Shown: piece by piece, positions 8,173 through 17,233 of the stretch
Layout: each line of letters opens with the position of its first letter
How positions within the stretch are numbered: the first letter of the stretch is position 1
DNA from: Cereibacter_A azotoformans
GTDB taxonomy: Bacteria > Pseudomonadota > Alphaproteobacteria > Rhodobacterales > Rhodobacteraceae
DNA length: 64,000 nucleotides
NCBI RefSeq assembly: GCF_003050905.1
Contig: NZ_QAOT01000014.1
Reading direction: 5' to 3' (one strand)
Position numbers and translations under genes: made by a program
Notes under the pieces: model-generated
The model's input: only the letters and a program-made list of their open reading frames with translations
What the model was told of the DNA's origin: nothing
The model's database searches: none

Positions 8173-8827
8173 ACATCGTGCCGCGTCCGAAGTCGAAGCG
8201 GGCACCGAGGCCGATGTAGGGCTCGGACCCGTCAAGCCCGAGATCATCCGCATTGACCGTCCCCAGCTCGGCCGTCAGCGCCAGCCCGTTCGGCAGCGTG
8301 TAGTCGCCGGTCAGCCCGATGCGCGTGGTATCGAGCCCCTCGACATCGAGGTGGTTCACCTTGGCGCCGACCCCGAAGCCGCTGGCCAGCGACACGCGAC
8401 CTTCCAGCCCCATCATCGAGCCGGTCAGGCCGGAATCGTCCGCACGCCCGACATAGGCCTCGACGTCGAAGAAGTCGCTCTTCTGGCCGACCTCGAACCC
8501 GTAGAAGTTCACACCGTCGCCCGCCAGTTCCTCGATCCCGTAAAAGGCGCCGAGCGCGGTCTCGGGCGTGACATAGAGCAGGCCATGAACGGCCACCGAG
8601 GTCGCATCATCCTTGATCCCGTGCAGCCGCGAATAGCCGAGATCGCCCTGCACGCCGAAGTTGGTCCCGATCGACATCTCGGCGCTGCCGCCAAGGCTGG
8701 TCTTGGCCACGTCGGCATCCTCGGTGAAGAAGGAATGGCCGAAATCGAGGGTCGCACCCGTCATCTGGGCGGCCGCCGGAGATGCCGCCAGCGCCGCCCC
8801 AAGGGCGAGCAGGGATAGCCTGTTCAT
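8132..8827 (-). CDS. Small outer-membrane beta-barrel protein
   Basis: 231 residues with a clear signal peptide (MNRLSLLALGAALAASPAAA). The remainder has alternating amphipathic strands and many Gly/Asp turns, typical of an eight- to ten-strand outer-membrane barrel. The protein does not end in Phe, and its C-terminal ten or so residues may lie outside the barrel. Start ATG 8827 is supported by GGAG upstream. It is transcribed towards the flavoprotein gene and overlaps its last 41 bases. Pore function or ligand cannot be told from the sequence. Confidence 0.7.
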   Translation of the reverse strand: MNRLSLLALGAALAASPAAAQMTGATLDFGHSFFTEDADVAKTSLGGSAEMSIGTNFGVQGDLGYSRLHGIKDDATSVAVHGLLYVTPETALGAFYGIEELAGDGVNFYGFEVGQKSDFFDVEAYVGRADDSGLTGSMMGLEGRVSLASGFGVGAKVNHLDVEGLDTTRIGLTGDYTLPNGLALTAELGTVNADDLGLDGSEPYIGLGARFDFGRGTMFSRRTLTAVAPGL

Positions 8828-8934
8828 TGTCTGCTCCAAGTTTCTTGTTCTGCCTGCCACAGGATCTAGCATGTTCCGCGCGAGGATTCACCCCCGGTAG
8901 AGGCATCACGGGCCGGGCCTGCGAGAATCGGCCG

Positions 8935-9927
8935 TCACCTGACCGTGCAGAGCCGGATCAGCGCGCGCTCCATCACGGCCATGGCGGGGGCGCGACTGGC
9001 CGAGCGGAGCGTGAGGTCCGTCTCGACCAGCAGCGTGAGAGCCTCTTCCAGCCGGCTTACGCCCCACTGGCGGGCCTGCCGCTGCATCCGCTCCTGCCGG
9101 GGGTTGAAGCCTCCCCGCCCCGGCTCCGCCCCGGCGGCGATCCGGTGCAGGCTGCGGAAATGGCGCATGGCGCCGATGCAGAGGGCCACAGCCGTGACCC
9201 CCTGCGCCTCAAGCCGGCGGACAAGCGGCGAGACTTCGGCGCGCCGCCCCTCGGCGACGGCGTGGATCACCTCGTCCACGCCCGCCTCGATCGACGCAGG
9301 CGCCATCTCAGCCACATCCGCCGACGAGAGCGGTGCGGAATCGCCAAGCTTGTAAAGCGCGAGCTTTTCCACCGTCTGCCGGAAGTCGCCCGGATCGAGG
9401 TCGCGGGCCAGCGCAGCGAGACCCGCCATCGCCGCAGGGTCGATGCGCCCGAGGCCGGCCTGCCGGAGCATCGTGTCGATCTCCTCCCGCGTGGGCGGAT
9501 CGTCGTAGAGGCCGATGCAGACCGCGTTCGGATGCGCCTCGAACAGTTTTTTCAGCGCAGAGCGGCCCGTGAGTCCCCCGGCCGTCACCACCACCTGCGC
9601 GTCCCCCGGACGCCACTCCCTGAGCACCTTCCCGATCAGGTCCGCCAGACCGTCGGTGGCCTCTTCCAGCAGCACCGCACGGGGGCCATCGAAAAATCCT
9701 TTCGCCGTCATGGCGTCCATCAGCGCCGCCGGATCCCGACGCAGCTCCGAGGCGGGAATCCGGGTCAGCCGCATCTCGGCCGCGCCCTCCGCACCGATCA
9801 GGCCGAGGATCGCCTCCTGTCGTTTCAGGGCGACCCGCATCGCATCCTGCCCGAAGACAAGCAGCCCCGCGCGCGCCGGATCGGGCTTCGCAAGATAACG
9901 CACGGCCTCGGCGCCGCGCAGGATCAT
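8935..9927 (-). CDS. holA: DNA polymerase III subunit delta
   Basis: 330 residues with the family layout: an N-terminal AAA+-like domain (residues 20-140, LLVFGQDAMRVALKRQEAIL), a lid region with the FRQTVEKLALYKL helix typical of HolA, and a C-terminal collar domain rich in helices (MRHFRSLHRIAAG, HPP-type PRQERMQRQAR). It is the clamp-loader subunit that opens the beta sliding clamp in the cytoplasm. Its ATG overlaps the stop of lptE by four bases (ATGA), so translation is coupled. The order leuS-lptE-holA is widespread in proteobacteria and supports the call. Confidence 0.9.
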   Translation of the reverse strand: MILRGAEAVRYLAKPDPARAGLLVFGQDAMRVALKRQEAILGLIGAEGAAEMRLTRIPASELRRDPAALMDAMTAKGFFDGPRAVLLEEATDGLADLIGKVLREWRPGDAQVVVTAGGLTGRSALKKLFEAHPNAVCIGLYDDPPTREEIDTMLRQAGLGRIDPAAMAGLAALARDLDPGDFRQTVEKLALYKLGDSAPLSSADVAEMAPASIEAGVDEVIHAVAEGRRAEVSPLVRRLEAQGVTAVALCIGAMRHFRSLHRIAAGAEPGRGGFNPRQERMQRQARQWGVSRLEEALTLLVETDLTLRSASRAPAMAVMERALIRLCTVR

Positions 9928-10412
9928 GCCAGCCAGCGCCCCGACGTCGCGATCAGTTGCGTCACGATCTGGTCGGCCAGGATGCGCATCAGGCGGTATT
10001 TGGCATCCTCTTCGGCCACCAGCGCCGCAACGGTCGATCCGGTCGCCGACCAGGAGGTGAAGTTGGAGACCGTCCCGCTCTGGACGACCTCTCCGCTGGC
10101 CCGCTCCACAAGCGTGAACTCGATCCGGCCGGTCAGGTTGTAGCGGGTGATGGAGTCCGACGGCGTGATGCCCACGCTGTCGATGCTGGTCGAGATCCGG
10201 TAGCGCAGGTCGAAGCGCGGCGCCTCGGGGCGGCCGATCCGCTCTTCCAGCCGCTCCACGAGGTCGAACCCGTTCTTGTCGGTCGGATCCTCCACGCGGA
10301 TCGAGCCCTGCAGCTTCTCGGCCGGGCCGCCCGGCCCATAGGCCGGACGGAAGCCGCAGCCGGCCAGTGCCAGCGCGGCGAGCAGGAAGGAGCGGCGGTC
10401 AGATGACGACAT
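9924..10412 (-). CDS. lptE: LPS-assembly lipoprotein LptE
   Basis: 162 residues. The N-terminus SDRRSFLLAALALAGCGF has a lipobox with Cys19, so the mature protein is a lipoprotein, presumably in the outer membrane. The body (TRYNLTGRIEFTLVERASGEVVQSGTV, then a C-terminal helix with RLMRILADQIVTQL) matches LptE, the plug of the LptD channel that places lipopolysaccharide on the cell surface. The start overlaps the end of leuS by 14 bases and the stop overlaps holA by four. It is therefore the middle gene of a translationally coupled operon. Confidence 0.88.
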   Translation of the reverse strand: MSSSDRRSFLLAALALAGCGFRPAYGPGGPAEKLQGSIRVEDPTDKNGFDLVERLEERIGRPEAPRFDLRYRISTSIDSVGITPSDSITRYNLTGRIEFTLVERASGEVVQSGTVSNFTSWSATGSTVAALVAEEDAKYRLMRILADQIVTQLIATSGRWLA

Positions 10413-12942
10413 TGACGATGCGGCCCGGCACGACGATCAGCTTCTTCGGAGCGCCTCCCGACAGCGCACGCTGCACAGCTTCGTCCGCCAGCACCAGCTT
10501 TTCAACCTCGGAAGCGGCCATGTCCTTCGGCACCGTGACTTCGGCCCGGCGCTTGCCGTTGATCTGGATCGGCAGGGTCACCATGTCATCGACCAGAAGC
10601 GCAGGGTCCGCCTTGGGCCAGGGCGCCTGCGCAACCAGCCCCTCGCCGCCGAGCATCGACCAGACCTCTTCCGCAAGGTGCGGCACCATCGGCGACATCA
10701 GCTGCGCCATGGTCCGCATCGCCCGCCGCTTCGCCTCGGCCCCCGCGCCCGAGCGCGACAGCGTGTTGGTGAATTCGTAGAGCTTGGCGATGGCCTTGTT
10801 GAAGGCAAAGCCCTCGATGCCCTGCGTCACCTCGGCGATGGCCTTGGCGGTGGCACGATCGAGCGCCACATCCTCGGCCGTGGGGGCGCCTTCGGCGCGC
10901 GCAATCTCGTCAGCCAGCCGCCAGACGCGGCCCAGATGCTTGAACGCCGCCTCGGCGCCCGAGGCCGTCCATTCCACGTCGCGCTCGGGCGGGCTGTCCG
11001 ACATCACGAACCAGCGCGCCGTATCGGCGCCGAACTGGCTGATGATGTTCATCGGATCGACGACGTTCTTCTTGGATTTCGACATCTTGGCCGAGGGGAT
11101 GATCTCGACCGGCGTGCCATCGGCGAGCTTTCCGTCGGTGACGTCCTCGGGCAGGTGATAGACCGGCCGGCCCGCAGCATCGCGGGTCAGGTAGATCTCG
11201 TGCGTCACCATTCCTTGCGTGAAGAGCGCGTTGAACGGCTCGATCGCCTTCGCGGGCAGGTGGCCGGTCTTCTGCATCGCCCGCGCGAAGAAGCGCGAGT
11301 AGAGCAGGTGCAGGATCGCGTGCTCGATGCCGCCGATATATTGATCGACGTTCATCCAGTAGTCGGCTTCCTCGGGGTCGGTGGGCGTCGTCGCACGGGG
11401 CGCGGTGAAGCGCGCGTAGTACCAGCTCGAATCGACAAACGTGTCCATCGTGTCGGTCTCGCGCCGGGCCTTGGCGCCGCATTTCGGGCAGGTGCAGTCG
11501 CGCCACGTCGGATGGCGATCGAGCGGGTTGCCCGGCACGTCGAAGGTCACGTCGTCGGGCAGGCGCACCGGCAGGTTCTCCTTCGCCTCCGGCACCACAC
11601 CGCAGGTTTCGCAGTGGATGACCGGGATCGGGCAGCCCCAGTAGCGCTGGCGGCTGATGCCCCAGTCGCGCAGGCGATAGTTGGTGACGCCGCGGCCGAC
11701 ACCCTTCGATTCGCAGAAGTCGATGGCGGCGGCGACGGCCTCCTCGCCGGTCTGGATCTCGGCGCCCGCAAAGCCGCGGACATAAGCCACGCGCTCGGAC
11801 TTCATCGGAACGAAGGCCTCGGTCAGCGGCGCCTCTTCGGTTCCTTCGGCGACGAACACCGGCGGGATCGGCAGCCCGTATTTCGAGGCGAACTCGAAAT
11901 CGCGCTGGTCATGCGCCGGGCAGCCGAAAATCGCCCCCGTGCCGTAATCCATCAGGATGAAGTTCGCGATATAGACCGGCAGTTCCCAAGCGGTGTCAAA
12001 GGGATGCCGCACCCGGATGCCGGTGTCGAAACCCTTTTTCTCCGCCTTCTCCAGCGCCTCTTCCGAGGTGCCGACACGGCGGCATTCGGCGACGAACTCG
12101 GCCGCGCCCGCATCGTGCCGCTCCAGATGTTTCGCCAGCGGATGATCCGGCGAGATCGCGGCGAAGGACGCCCCCAGCAGCGTGTCGGGGCGCGTGGTGT
12201 AAACCTCGAGCCGGTCGAATCCTTCCGGCGCATTCACCGTCGAGAAGGCGAACTGCAGCCCGCGCGACTGGCCGATCCAGTTGGCCTGCATCAGCCGCAC
12301 CTTCTCGGGCCAGTCCTTCAGCCTGTCCAGCGCCTCCAGCAGTTCACCCGCATAGTCCGAGATGCGGAAGAACCACTGCGTGAGTTCCCGCCGCTCGACC
12401 GGCGCGTTCGAGCGCCAGCCCTTGCCGTCGATCACCTGCTCGTTGGCGAGCACCGTCATGTCCACCGGGTCCCAGTTCACCACGGCGTTCTTGCGGTAGA
12501 TCAGGCCCGCCTCGAGCATGTCGATGAACATCGCCTGCTGCTGGCCGTAATATTCCGGATCGCAGGTCGCGAACTCGCGGCTCCAGTCGATCGAGAGGCC
12601 CAGGGGCTTCATCTGCGCCCGCATGTCGGCGATGTTGCCGTAGGTCCAGTCCTTGGGGTGGCCGCCGCGCTCCATCGCGGCGTTCTCGGCGGGCATCCCG
12701 AAGGCGTCCCAGCCCATCGGATGCAGAACCGAATAGCCCGCAGCCGCCTTCTGCCGCGCCACCACATCGCCCATCGTGTAGTTGCGCACATGCCCCATGT
12801 GGATGCGCCCCGACGGATAGGGGAACATCTCGAGCACATAATATTTCGGCCGCGAGGGGTCGTGCCGCGCCGTGAAGACGCCCGCCTCATCCCAGGCGGC
12901 CTGCCAACGGCTTTCGGTTGCAGCGGGGTCGTAACGCGACAT
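10399..12942 (-). CDS. leuS: Leucine--tRNA ligase
   Basis: 847 residues, the normal size of bacterial LeuRS. It charges tRNA-Leu in the cytoplasm. The class I HIGH motif is seen as HMGH (48-51, in PYPSGRIHMGHVRNY). The KMSKS loop is at 619-623. Between them are the CP1 editing domain and a zinc-type CxxC...CxxC segment (HCETCGVV, CTCPKCG). Upstream by 82 bases is a DUF3576 lipoprotein gene on the same strand; downstream it overlaps lptE. The start at ATG 12942 gives the usual MSRYDPAATESRWQ. Confidence 0.97.
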   Translation of the reverse strand: MSRYDPAATESRWQAAWDEAGVFTARHDPSRPKYYVLEMFPYPSGRIHMGHVRNYTMGDVVARQKAAAGYSVLHPMGWDAFGMPAENAAMERGGHPKDWTYGNIADMRAQMKPLGLSIDWSREFATCDPEYYGQQQAMFIDMLEAGLIYRKNAVVNWDPVDMTVLANEQVIDGKGWRSNAPVERRELTQWFFRISDYAGELLEALDRLKDWPEKVRLMQANWIGQSRGLQFAFSTVNAPEGFDRLEVYTTRPDTLLGASFAAISPDHPLAKHLERHDAGAAEFVAECRRVGTSEEALEKAEKKGFDTGIRVRHPFDTAWELPVYIANFILMDYGTGAIFGCPAHDQRDFEFASKYGLPIPPVFVAEGTEEAPLTEAFVPMKSERVAYVRGFAGAEIQTGEEAVAAAIDFCESKGVGRGVTNYRLRDWGISRQRYWGCPIPVIHCETCGVVPEAKENLPVRLPDDVTFDVPGNPLDRHPTWRDCTCPKCGAKARRETDTMDTFVDSSWYYARFTAPRATTPTDPEEADYWMNVDQYIGGIEHAILHLLYSRFFARAMQKTGHLPAKAIEPFNALFTQGMVTHEIYLTRDAAGRPVYHLPEDVTDGKLADGTPVEIIPSAKMSKSKKNVVDPMNIISQFGADTARWFVMSDSPPERDVEWTASGAEAAFKHLGRVWRLADEIARAEGAPTAEDVALDRATAKAIAEVTQGIEGFAFNKAIAKLYEFTNTLSRSGAGAEAKRRAMRTMAQLMSPMVPHLAEEVWSMLGGEGLVAQAPWPKADPALLVDDMVTLPIQINGKRRAEVTVPKDMAASEVEKLVLADEAVQRALSGGAPKKLIVVPGRIVNVVI

Positions 12943-13024
12943 GGCGGCCTCTTCGGAACAGGGATCGCCCGCAGTTACACCGAGGCGGCGGCCGAGGTCC
13001 AGAGCCGCCCCTGCGTCCGCTCCG

Positions 13025-13579
13025 TCAGAGACGCGAGTCGCGCAGGCGGAGCTGCCGAGCCCGGGTCAGGATCGCATCCTCGACCGCACGCTGGGTCTCG
13101 GCCGAGACCGGACCGCCGCCCTGCCCCTGCAACGCCACCTTGAGCGAGCGCGCATCGAGCGCCGGATCCTGCACATAGACGGTCGCGCGGTAGGCCCGCC
13201 CGCCGCCCGGCGGCACGCCATAGCCGGTCGAGATCACCCCGGTGAAGGGATCGACCGACTGCACCGGCAGGAAGTTCAGCACCTCGAGCGCGGCGTTCCA
13301 GATATACTTGTTCACCTCGACGGTGGTGTCGGGATCGTCCTTGGTGCCGAACAGGTCCCACAGGCTCGAACGGCTTCCGCTGTTGGCGCCGGCCACCGTG
13401 GCGCCGCGGTTGCGCTCGGCGAACTCCGCCTGCCGCTGGGCCGCCGCCGCCTCCACCTGCCGCTCGGCCCCGCCGCCCGTGAAGCCGCTGTTTCCCCCGC
13501 CCGTCATGCCGCCGCAGGCCGAGAGCGAAAGCGCAAGCCCGACCGGAAGGGCGGCGCGCGCGAGGCGATGGAAGCTCAT
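13025..13579 (-). CDS. DUF3576 lipoprotein
   Basis: 184 residues. The signal sequence ends in the lipobox LSAC (ALPVGLALSLSACGG), followed by a Gly-rich linker. The conserved block NKYIWNAALEVLNFLPVQSVDPFTGVI and TGYGVPPGGGRAYRATVYV is typical of the alphaproteobacterial DUF3576 family. Function is unknown; the fold is probably periplasmic. Start ATG 13579 is preceded by a GGGGGA ribosome-binding site; the longer frame adds an unlikely polar leader. It is the first gene of the DUF3576-leuS-lptE-holA operon, which hints at a role in envelope biogenesis. Confidence 0.85.
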   Translation of the reverse strand: MSFHRLARAALPVGLALSLSACGGMTGGGNSGFTGGGAERQVEAAAAQRQAEFAERNRGATVAGANSGSRSSLWDLFGTKDDPDTTVEVNKYIWNAALEVLNFLPVQSVDPFTGVISTGYGVPPGGGRAYRATVYVQDPALDARSLKVALQGQGGGPVSAETQRAVEDAILTRARQLRLRDSRL

Positions 13580-13863
13580 GAAGTCCCCCGTGTGTGACGT
13601 CCCGTGCTGTCTATCCGAGGCTCCGGACCGTGCCAAGGTTTTTCCGGCGCCGCGGTCCGGGCGGCGGGAAAGCGACTGTTTTACCGACCCTTGGACGGTT
13701 CCGCGGGCACCCTCGCGGACTGTGGCAAGACTGCACCATCATCAACGTCTTTCCCCGCAACAGGCCCGTTCCGTTTGCAATCGAGGCCATCCGGGGGGAA
13801 ACAGAGGCAGGCCCACTCGGATTCCCCTGAGCTGGGGCGCAGACGAGACAAACGAGGGAAACT

Positions 13864-14856
13864 ATGAAACAGATTCTTCTTGCGACCACGGCTCTGGTCA
13901 TGACCGCGGGCGTGGCTGCGGCCGAAATCAGCTTCTCGGGCTACGCCGAGATGGGCGTCGTCGGCGGCGGCGACAACGCGCCGCTCCCGGCTGGCCGTGA
14001 CACCAACGAGACCCAGTTCCACAACGACTTCAACCTCAAGGTCACCGCGACCAGCGAGACCGACACCGGCCTCGCGTTCGGCGTGAGCGTCGAAATCTCG
14101 AAGGACGAAGGCGACTCGAACGGCAACTTCACCGCCGACAACGAAGCCGCCTTCATCTCGGGCGCCTTCGGCACCCTGACCATGGGCGAAATCGACGGCG
14201 CCATGGACTGGGCGATGACCGAGAACATCGGCAACCCGGGTTCGATCGGTGACGACGAAACCACCCACGCCGGCTACTTCGGCGCCTTCGGCGACGGCAA
14301 GTACGACAACCAGATCGCCCGCTACGACTACAGCTTCGGCGACTTCGGCGTGGCCGTGTCGGCTGAACTCGACGACGACGAAGACGGCGCGAGCACCAAC
14401 TACGCGGTCGGCGCGAAATGGAACGGCGACTTCGGCGGCTTCGGCATGGGCGCCGGCATCGCTTACCAGTCGTTTGAAACCGCTGGCACCGGGCTCGGCA
14501 GCCAAGGCGCCGCCCTCGTTGGTGGCGATGTTGAACTGCTCGGCGTCTCGCTGACCGGCGACTTCAACAACGGCTTCGTGGCTGGCATCGCCTACACCGA
14601 CATCAGCTCGGACCTGCAGGACGGCAACCACCTCGGCCTGTCGGCCGGCTTCACCACCGGCGCCTTCCAGATCGGCGCGAACTACGGTGTGTTCGACATG
14701 GACGCGCAGGACAAGGTGAAGGGCTACGGCATCGCCGCGGCCTATGACCTCGGCGGCGGTCTGAAGCTGCACGGCGGCTACGGCGACTCCGACTTCGGCG
14801 GCGGCGATGACGACGACAACGAGACCTACTCGGTCGGCGTCTCGATGTCGTTCTGA
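13864..14856 (+). CDS. Rhodobacter-type general porin
   Basis: 330 residues. Signal peptide MKQILLATTALVMTAGVAAA is followed by the mature start EISFSGYAEMGVVGG and a 16-strand porin pattern, with an acidic constriction loop region rich in Asp/Glu. It ends in Phe (VGVSMSF), the usual outer-membrane insertion signal. The family forms trimeric channels for small hydrophilic solutes. Codons are strongly biased to C/G-ending optimal ones, as expected for a highly expressed gene. GAGGGAAA lies before the ATG and a strong intrinsic terminator follows 22 bases after the stop, so it is likely monocistronic. Confidence 0.95.
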   Translation: MKQILLATTALVMTAGVAAAEISFSGYAEMGVVGGGDNAPLPAGRDTNETQFHNDFNLKVTATSETDTGLAFGVSVEISKDEGDSNGNFTADNEAAFISGAFGTLTMGEIDGAMDWAMTENIGNPGSIGDDETTHAGYFGAFGDGKYDNQIARYDYSFGDFGVAVSAELDDDEDGASTNYAVGAKWNGDFGGFGMGAGIAYQSFETAGTGLGSQGAALVGGDVELLGVSLTGDFNNGFVAGIAYTDISSDLQDGNHLGLSAGFTTGAFQIGANYGVFDMDAQDKVKGYGIAAAYDLGGGLKLHGGYGDSDFGGGDDDDNETYSVGVSMSF

Positions 14857-14878
14857 TCGGATCTCCGATCCTGAACGG

Positions 14879-14912
14879 AAAGAGCGGGCCTTGTGCCCGC
14901 TCTTTTCATTTT
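14879..14912 (+). terminator. Intrinsic terminator of the porin gene
   Basis: An 11-bp perfect stem, AAAGAGCGGGC (14879-14889) with GCCCGCTCTTT (14895-14905), has a five-base loop CTTGT and is followed by a T-rich tail. It is one of the strongest rho-independent terminators in the window, as fits a major porin transcript. A second small palindrome, GATCGGATCTCCGATC, overlaps the region just after the stop codon. Confidence 0.9.
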
Positions 14913-15070
14913 CACCGCCTGCAAGCCTCGCCTCTTGCCGCGCCAGAGAGGGACCGCCTCGGCGCAGGGAGTGCCCACCATCAGGCGGCGGACCGACAGC
15001 TCCGGCGCAGAGCTTCGGCCCAAATCGACAGCGGCGCCCCGCCGTGGTAATCGCGCGGCAGACCCTGCGG

Positions 15071-17233
15071 ATGGATCCCATGCTGCCCCTGAACCCTGCC
15101 CACCTCCCACGGCTTCTGACCGAGGCGCTGCGCCTGCACGAGGCCGGCCGCCTGCCCGAGGCCGAGGAGCGTTACCGCTCGATGCTGGCCCTCGCGCCCG
15201 ACGACGCGGCGGCGAGCTTCCACCTCGGCCGCCTGCTCGCCACCCGCCGTGCGCCCGAGGCGCTGGACCGTCTCGGCCGCGCCGCCCGGACCCGCCCGCA
15301 GGAGGCCGCCGTCTGGCAGGCCTGGAGCACCGCCGCAGCCACCTTTGGCGACAGCGCCGCCCGCCAGTCCGTGATCGAGACCGCGCGCGAGGCCCGCCTG
15401 CCTGCTCTGCTCCTGCAGCAGATCGAGGGGCGGCTCTCGGCCGGGCAGGCGAAGCCCGTGGCGCAGCCCCGCATCGGGCGCGCGGCACCCGCCGAGGTGA
15501 AGGCGCTCCTGACCGACTATCAGGCGGGGCGGATGCCGGCCGCCGAGCGGCGGGCCCTCGCGATCCTCAAGGCCGCTCCCGACTGCGCACTCGCCGCGGA
15601 TGTGCTGGGCAATGCGCGGATGGCGCTCGGCCAGCCCGCAACCGCCCTCGCCGCCTTCCAGCGCGCCACGGCGCTCGAACCGGGCTGGCCGGATGGGCAT
15701 CTCCATCTGGCGCAGGCGCTTCTCGCACTCGGACGCCCGGCCGAAGCGCTCGATCCGCTGGGTCGCGCCGCGAGCCTGTCCCGCAAGCCCGCCCGCGCGC
15801 TCATCCTGCTTGCGGTGACGCTGGCCCGGCTGGGCCGACCCGCGCAGGCGCTGGCGGCTCTCAAGCGCGCGGTGGCCGCCGAACCGGACCATGCCGAGGC
15901 GCACCTCCAGCTCGGGATCCTGCAGACCGACCTGCGCAATCTGGCCGAGGCCGAAGCCGCCTTCCGCGCCGCCGAGGCGGCCGGCAACCGCTCGGCCGAT
16001 CTGCAGCTGCGGCTCGGGCAGGTGCGGCTGTTGCGGGGCGACGAGGCGGGGGCGGACGCCGCCTACGACAAGGGGCTCGCGCGCGAGCCCGACCATGCGA
16101 TGCTGCTCTCGCGCAAGGGGCTGCTGCTGCAGGGCCGCGGCGCCTTCGCCGAGGCCGAGGCGCTGCTGCGCCGGGCGATCGCCCTCGCGCCGGATCGGGG
16201 AGAGTTCTACCGCATCCTGTCGGCGAGCCTGAAGATGACGCCCGACGACCCGCTTCTGGCCGACATGCAGCGCCGCTTCGACGACCCCGCCACGCCCGAG
16301 GCCGACCGGATGCATCTCGGCTTTGCGCTGGCCAAGGCGATGGACGACCTCAAGCGCCCCGAGAGCCTATTCGCCTATCTGCACCCGGCCAACCGGCTGA
16401 TGCGCAAGGCCCACCCCTATGACATCGCCACCCGCCGGGCGGAGCTTGACGGGATCTTCAGGACCTTCGCCGATTTCACCCCCGCGCCGGCGCCCGGTGC
16501 CACGGACTACGCCCCCGTCTTCGTGACCGGCATGCCGCGCTCGGGCACGACCCTTGTCGAGCAGATCATCGCCAGCCACAGCCGCATGACCGGCGCGGGT
16601 GAGGCCGGCGTTGCCGCGCGCGAGGTGCAGAAGGTCGTGCTCGACGCCGAGGGCCGCCACCGCCGCTGGGGCGACATCCCGCCCGAAGAGGTCGCCGCCA
16701 TGGGCCACCGCTACGAGGCCGAGATGCGCCGCCGCTTTCCCGACGCGGCTCAGGTCACCGACAAGTCGATCCAGACCCACGCCTGGATGGGCTTCATCGC
16801 CTCGGCCCTGCCCAAGGCGAAGTTCGTGGTCGTGCGCCGCGACCCGCGCGATACCGCGCTTTCGATCTATCGGAATGTCTTTGCCGAGAACACGCATCTC
16901 TACGCCTATGACCTGCGCGACCTCGGCCTCTACTTCCGCATGTTCGAGGAGCTGATCGACTTCTGGCGCGAAAAGCTGCCGGGGGGCTTCCACGAGATCC
17001 AGTATGAGGATCTGGTGGCCCATCCCGAAGAGGAGTCGCGCCGCCTGATCGCCGCCTGCGGCCTGCCGTGGGAGGATGCCTGCCTCAATTTCCACGAGAA
17101 CACGCGCCGCGTGCAGACGCTGAGCCTCTATCAGGTGCGCCAGCCGATCTACCGCAGCTCGACCCGGGCGTGGGAGCGCCATGCCGCGGACCTCAAGGAG
17201 TTCATCGACGCGCTGGAGGGCACGAATGCTTGA
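15071..17233 (+). CDS. TPR-repeat protein with C-terminal sulfotransferase domain
   Basis: 720 residues. Residues 10-450 are a run of TPR units (for example LHEAGRLPEAEERYRSMLALAPDD and DVLGNARMALGQPATALAAFQRATALEP). The C-terminal 250 residues are a sulfotransferase domain. It has the PAPS 5'-phosphosulfate loop FVTGMPRSGTTLVEQI (Gly487 onwards), the 3'-phosphate block VVVRRDPRDTALSIYRN, and QYEDLVAHPEEESRRL. It should transfer sulfate from PAPS, or bind it, on an unknown acceptor held by the TPR part. No signal peptide is visible. ATG 15071 is taken; ATG 15080 is equally possible since neither has a clear Shine-Dalgarno. It overlaps yggS by eight bases. Confidence 0.85.
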   Translation: MDPMLPLNPAHLPRLLTEALRLHEAGRLPEAEERYRSMLALAPDDAAASFHLGRLLATRRAPEALDRLGRAARTRPQEAAVWQAWSTAAATFGDSAARQSVIETAREARLPALLLQQIEGRLSAGQAKPVAQPRIGRAAPAEVKALLTDYQAGRMPAAERRALAILKAAPDCALAADVLGNARMALGQPATALAAFQRATALEPGWPDGHLHLAQALLALGRPAEALDPLGRAASLSRKPARALILLAVTLARLGRPAQALAALKRAVAAEPDHAEAHLQLGILQTDLRNLAEAEAAFRAAEAAGNRSADLQLRLGQVRLLRGDEAGADAAYDKGLAREPDHAMLLSRKGLLLQGRGAFAEAEALLRRAIALAPDRGEFYRILSASLKMTPDDPLLADMQRRFDDPATPEADRMHLGFALAKAMDDLKRPESLFAYLHPANRLMRKAHPYDIATRRAELDGIFRTFADFTPAPAPGATDYAPVFVTGMPRSGTTLVEQIIASHSRMTGAGEAGVAAREVQKVVLDAEGRHRRWGDIPPEEVAAMGHRYEAEMRRRFPDAAQVTDKSIQTHAWMGFIASALPKAKFVVVRRDPRDTALSIYRNVFAENTHLYAYDLRDLGLYFRMFEELIDFWREKLPGGFHEIQYEDLVAHPEEESRRLIAACGLPWEDACLNFHENTRRVQTLSLYQVRQPIYRSSTRAWERHAADLKEFIDALEGTNA

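Noticed and set aside
10678..13143. 821-codon plus-strand frame opposite leuS
   Set aside because: Opposite to a complete leucyl-tRNA synthetase with HIGH and KMSKS motifs; the composition is typical of an antisense shadow.
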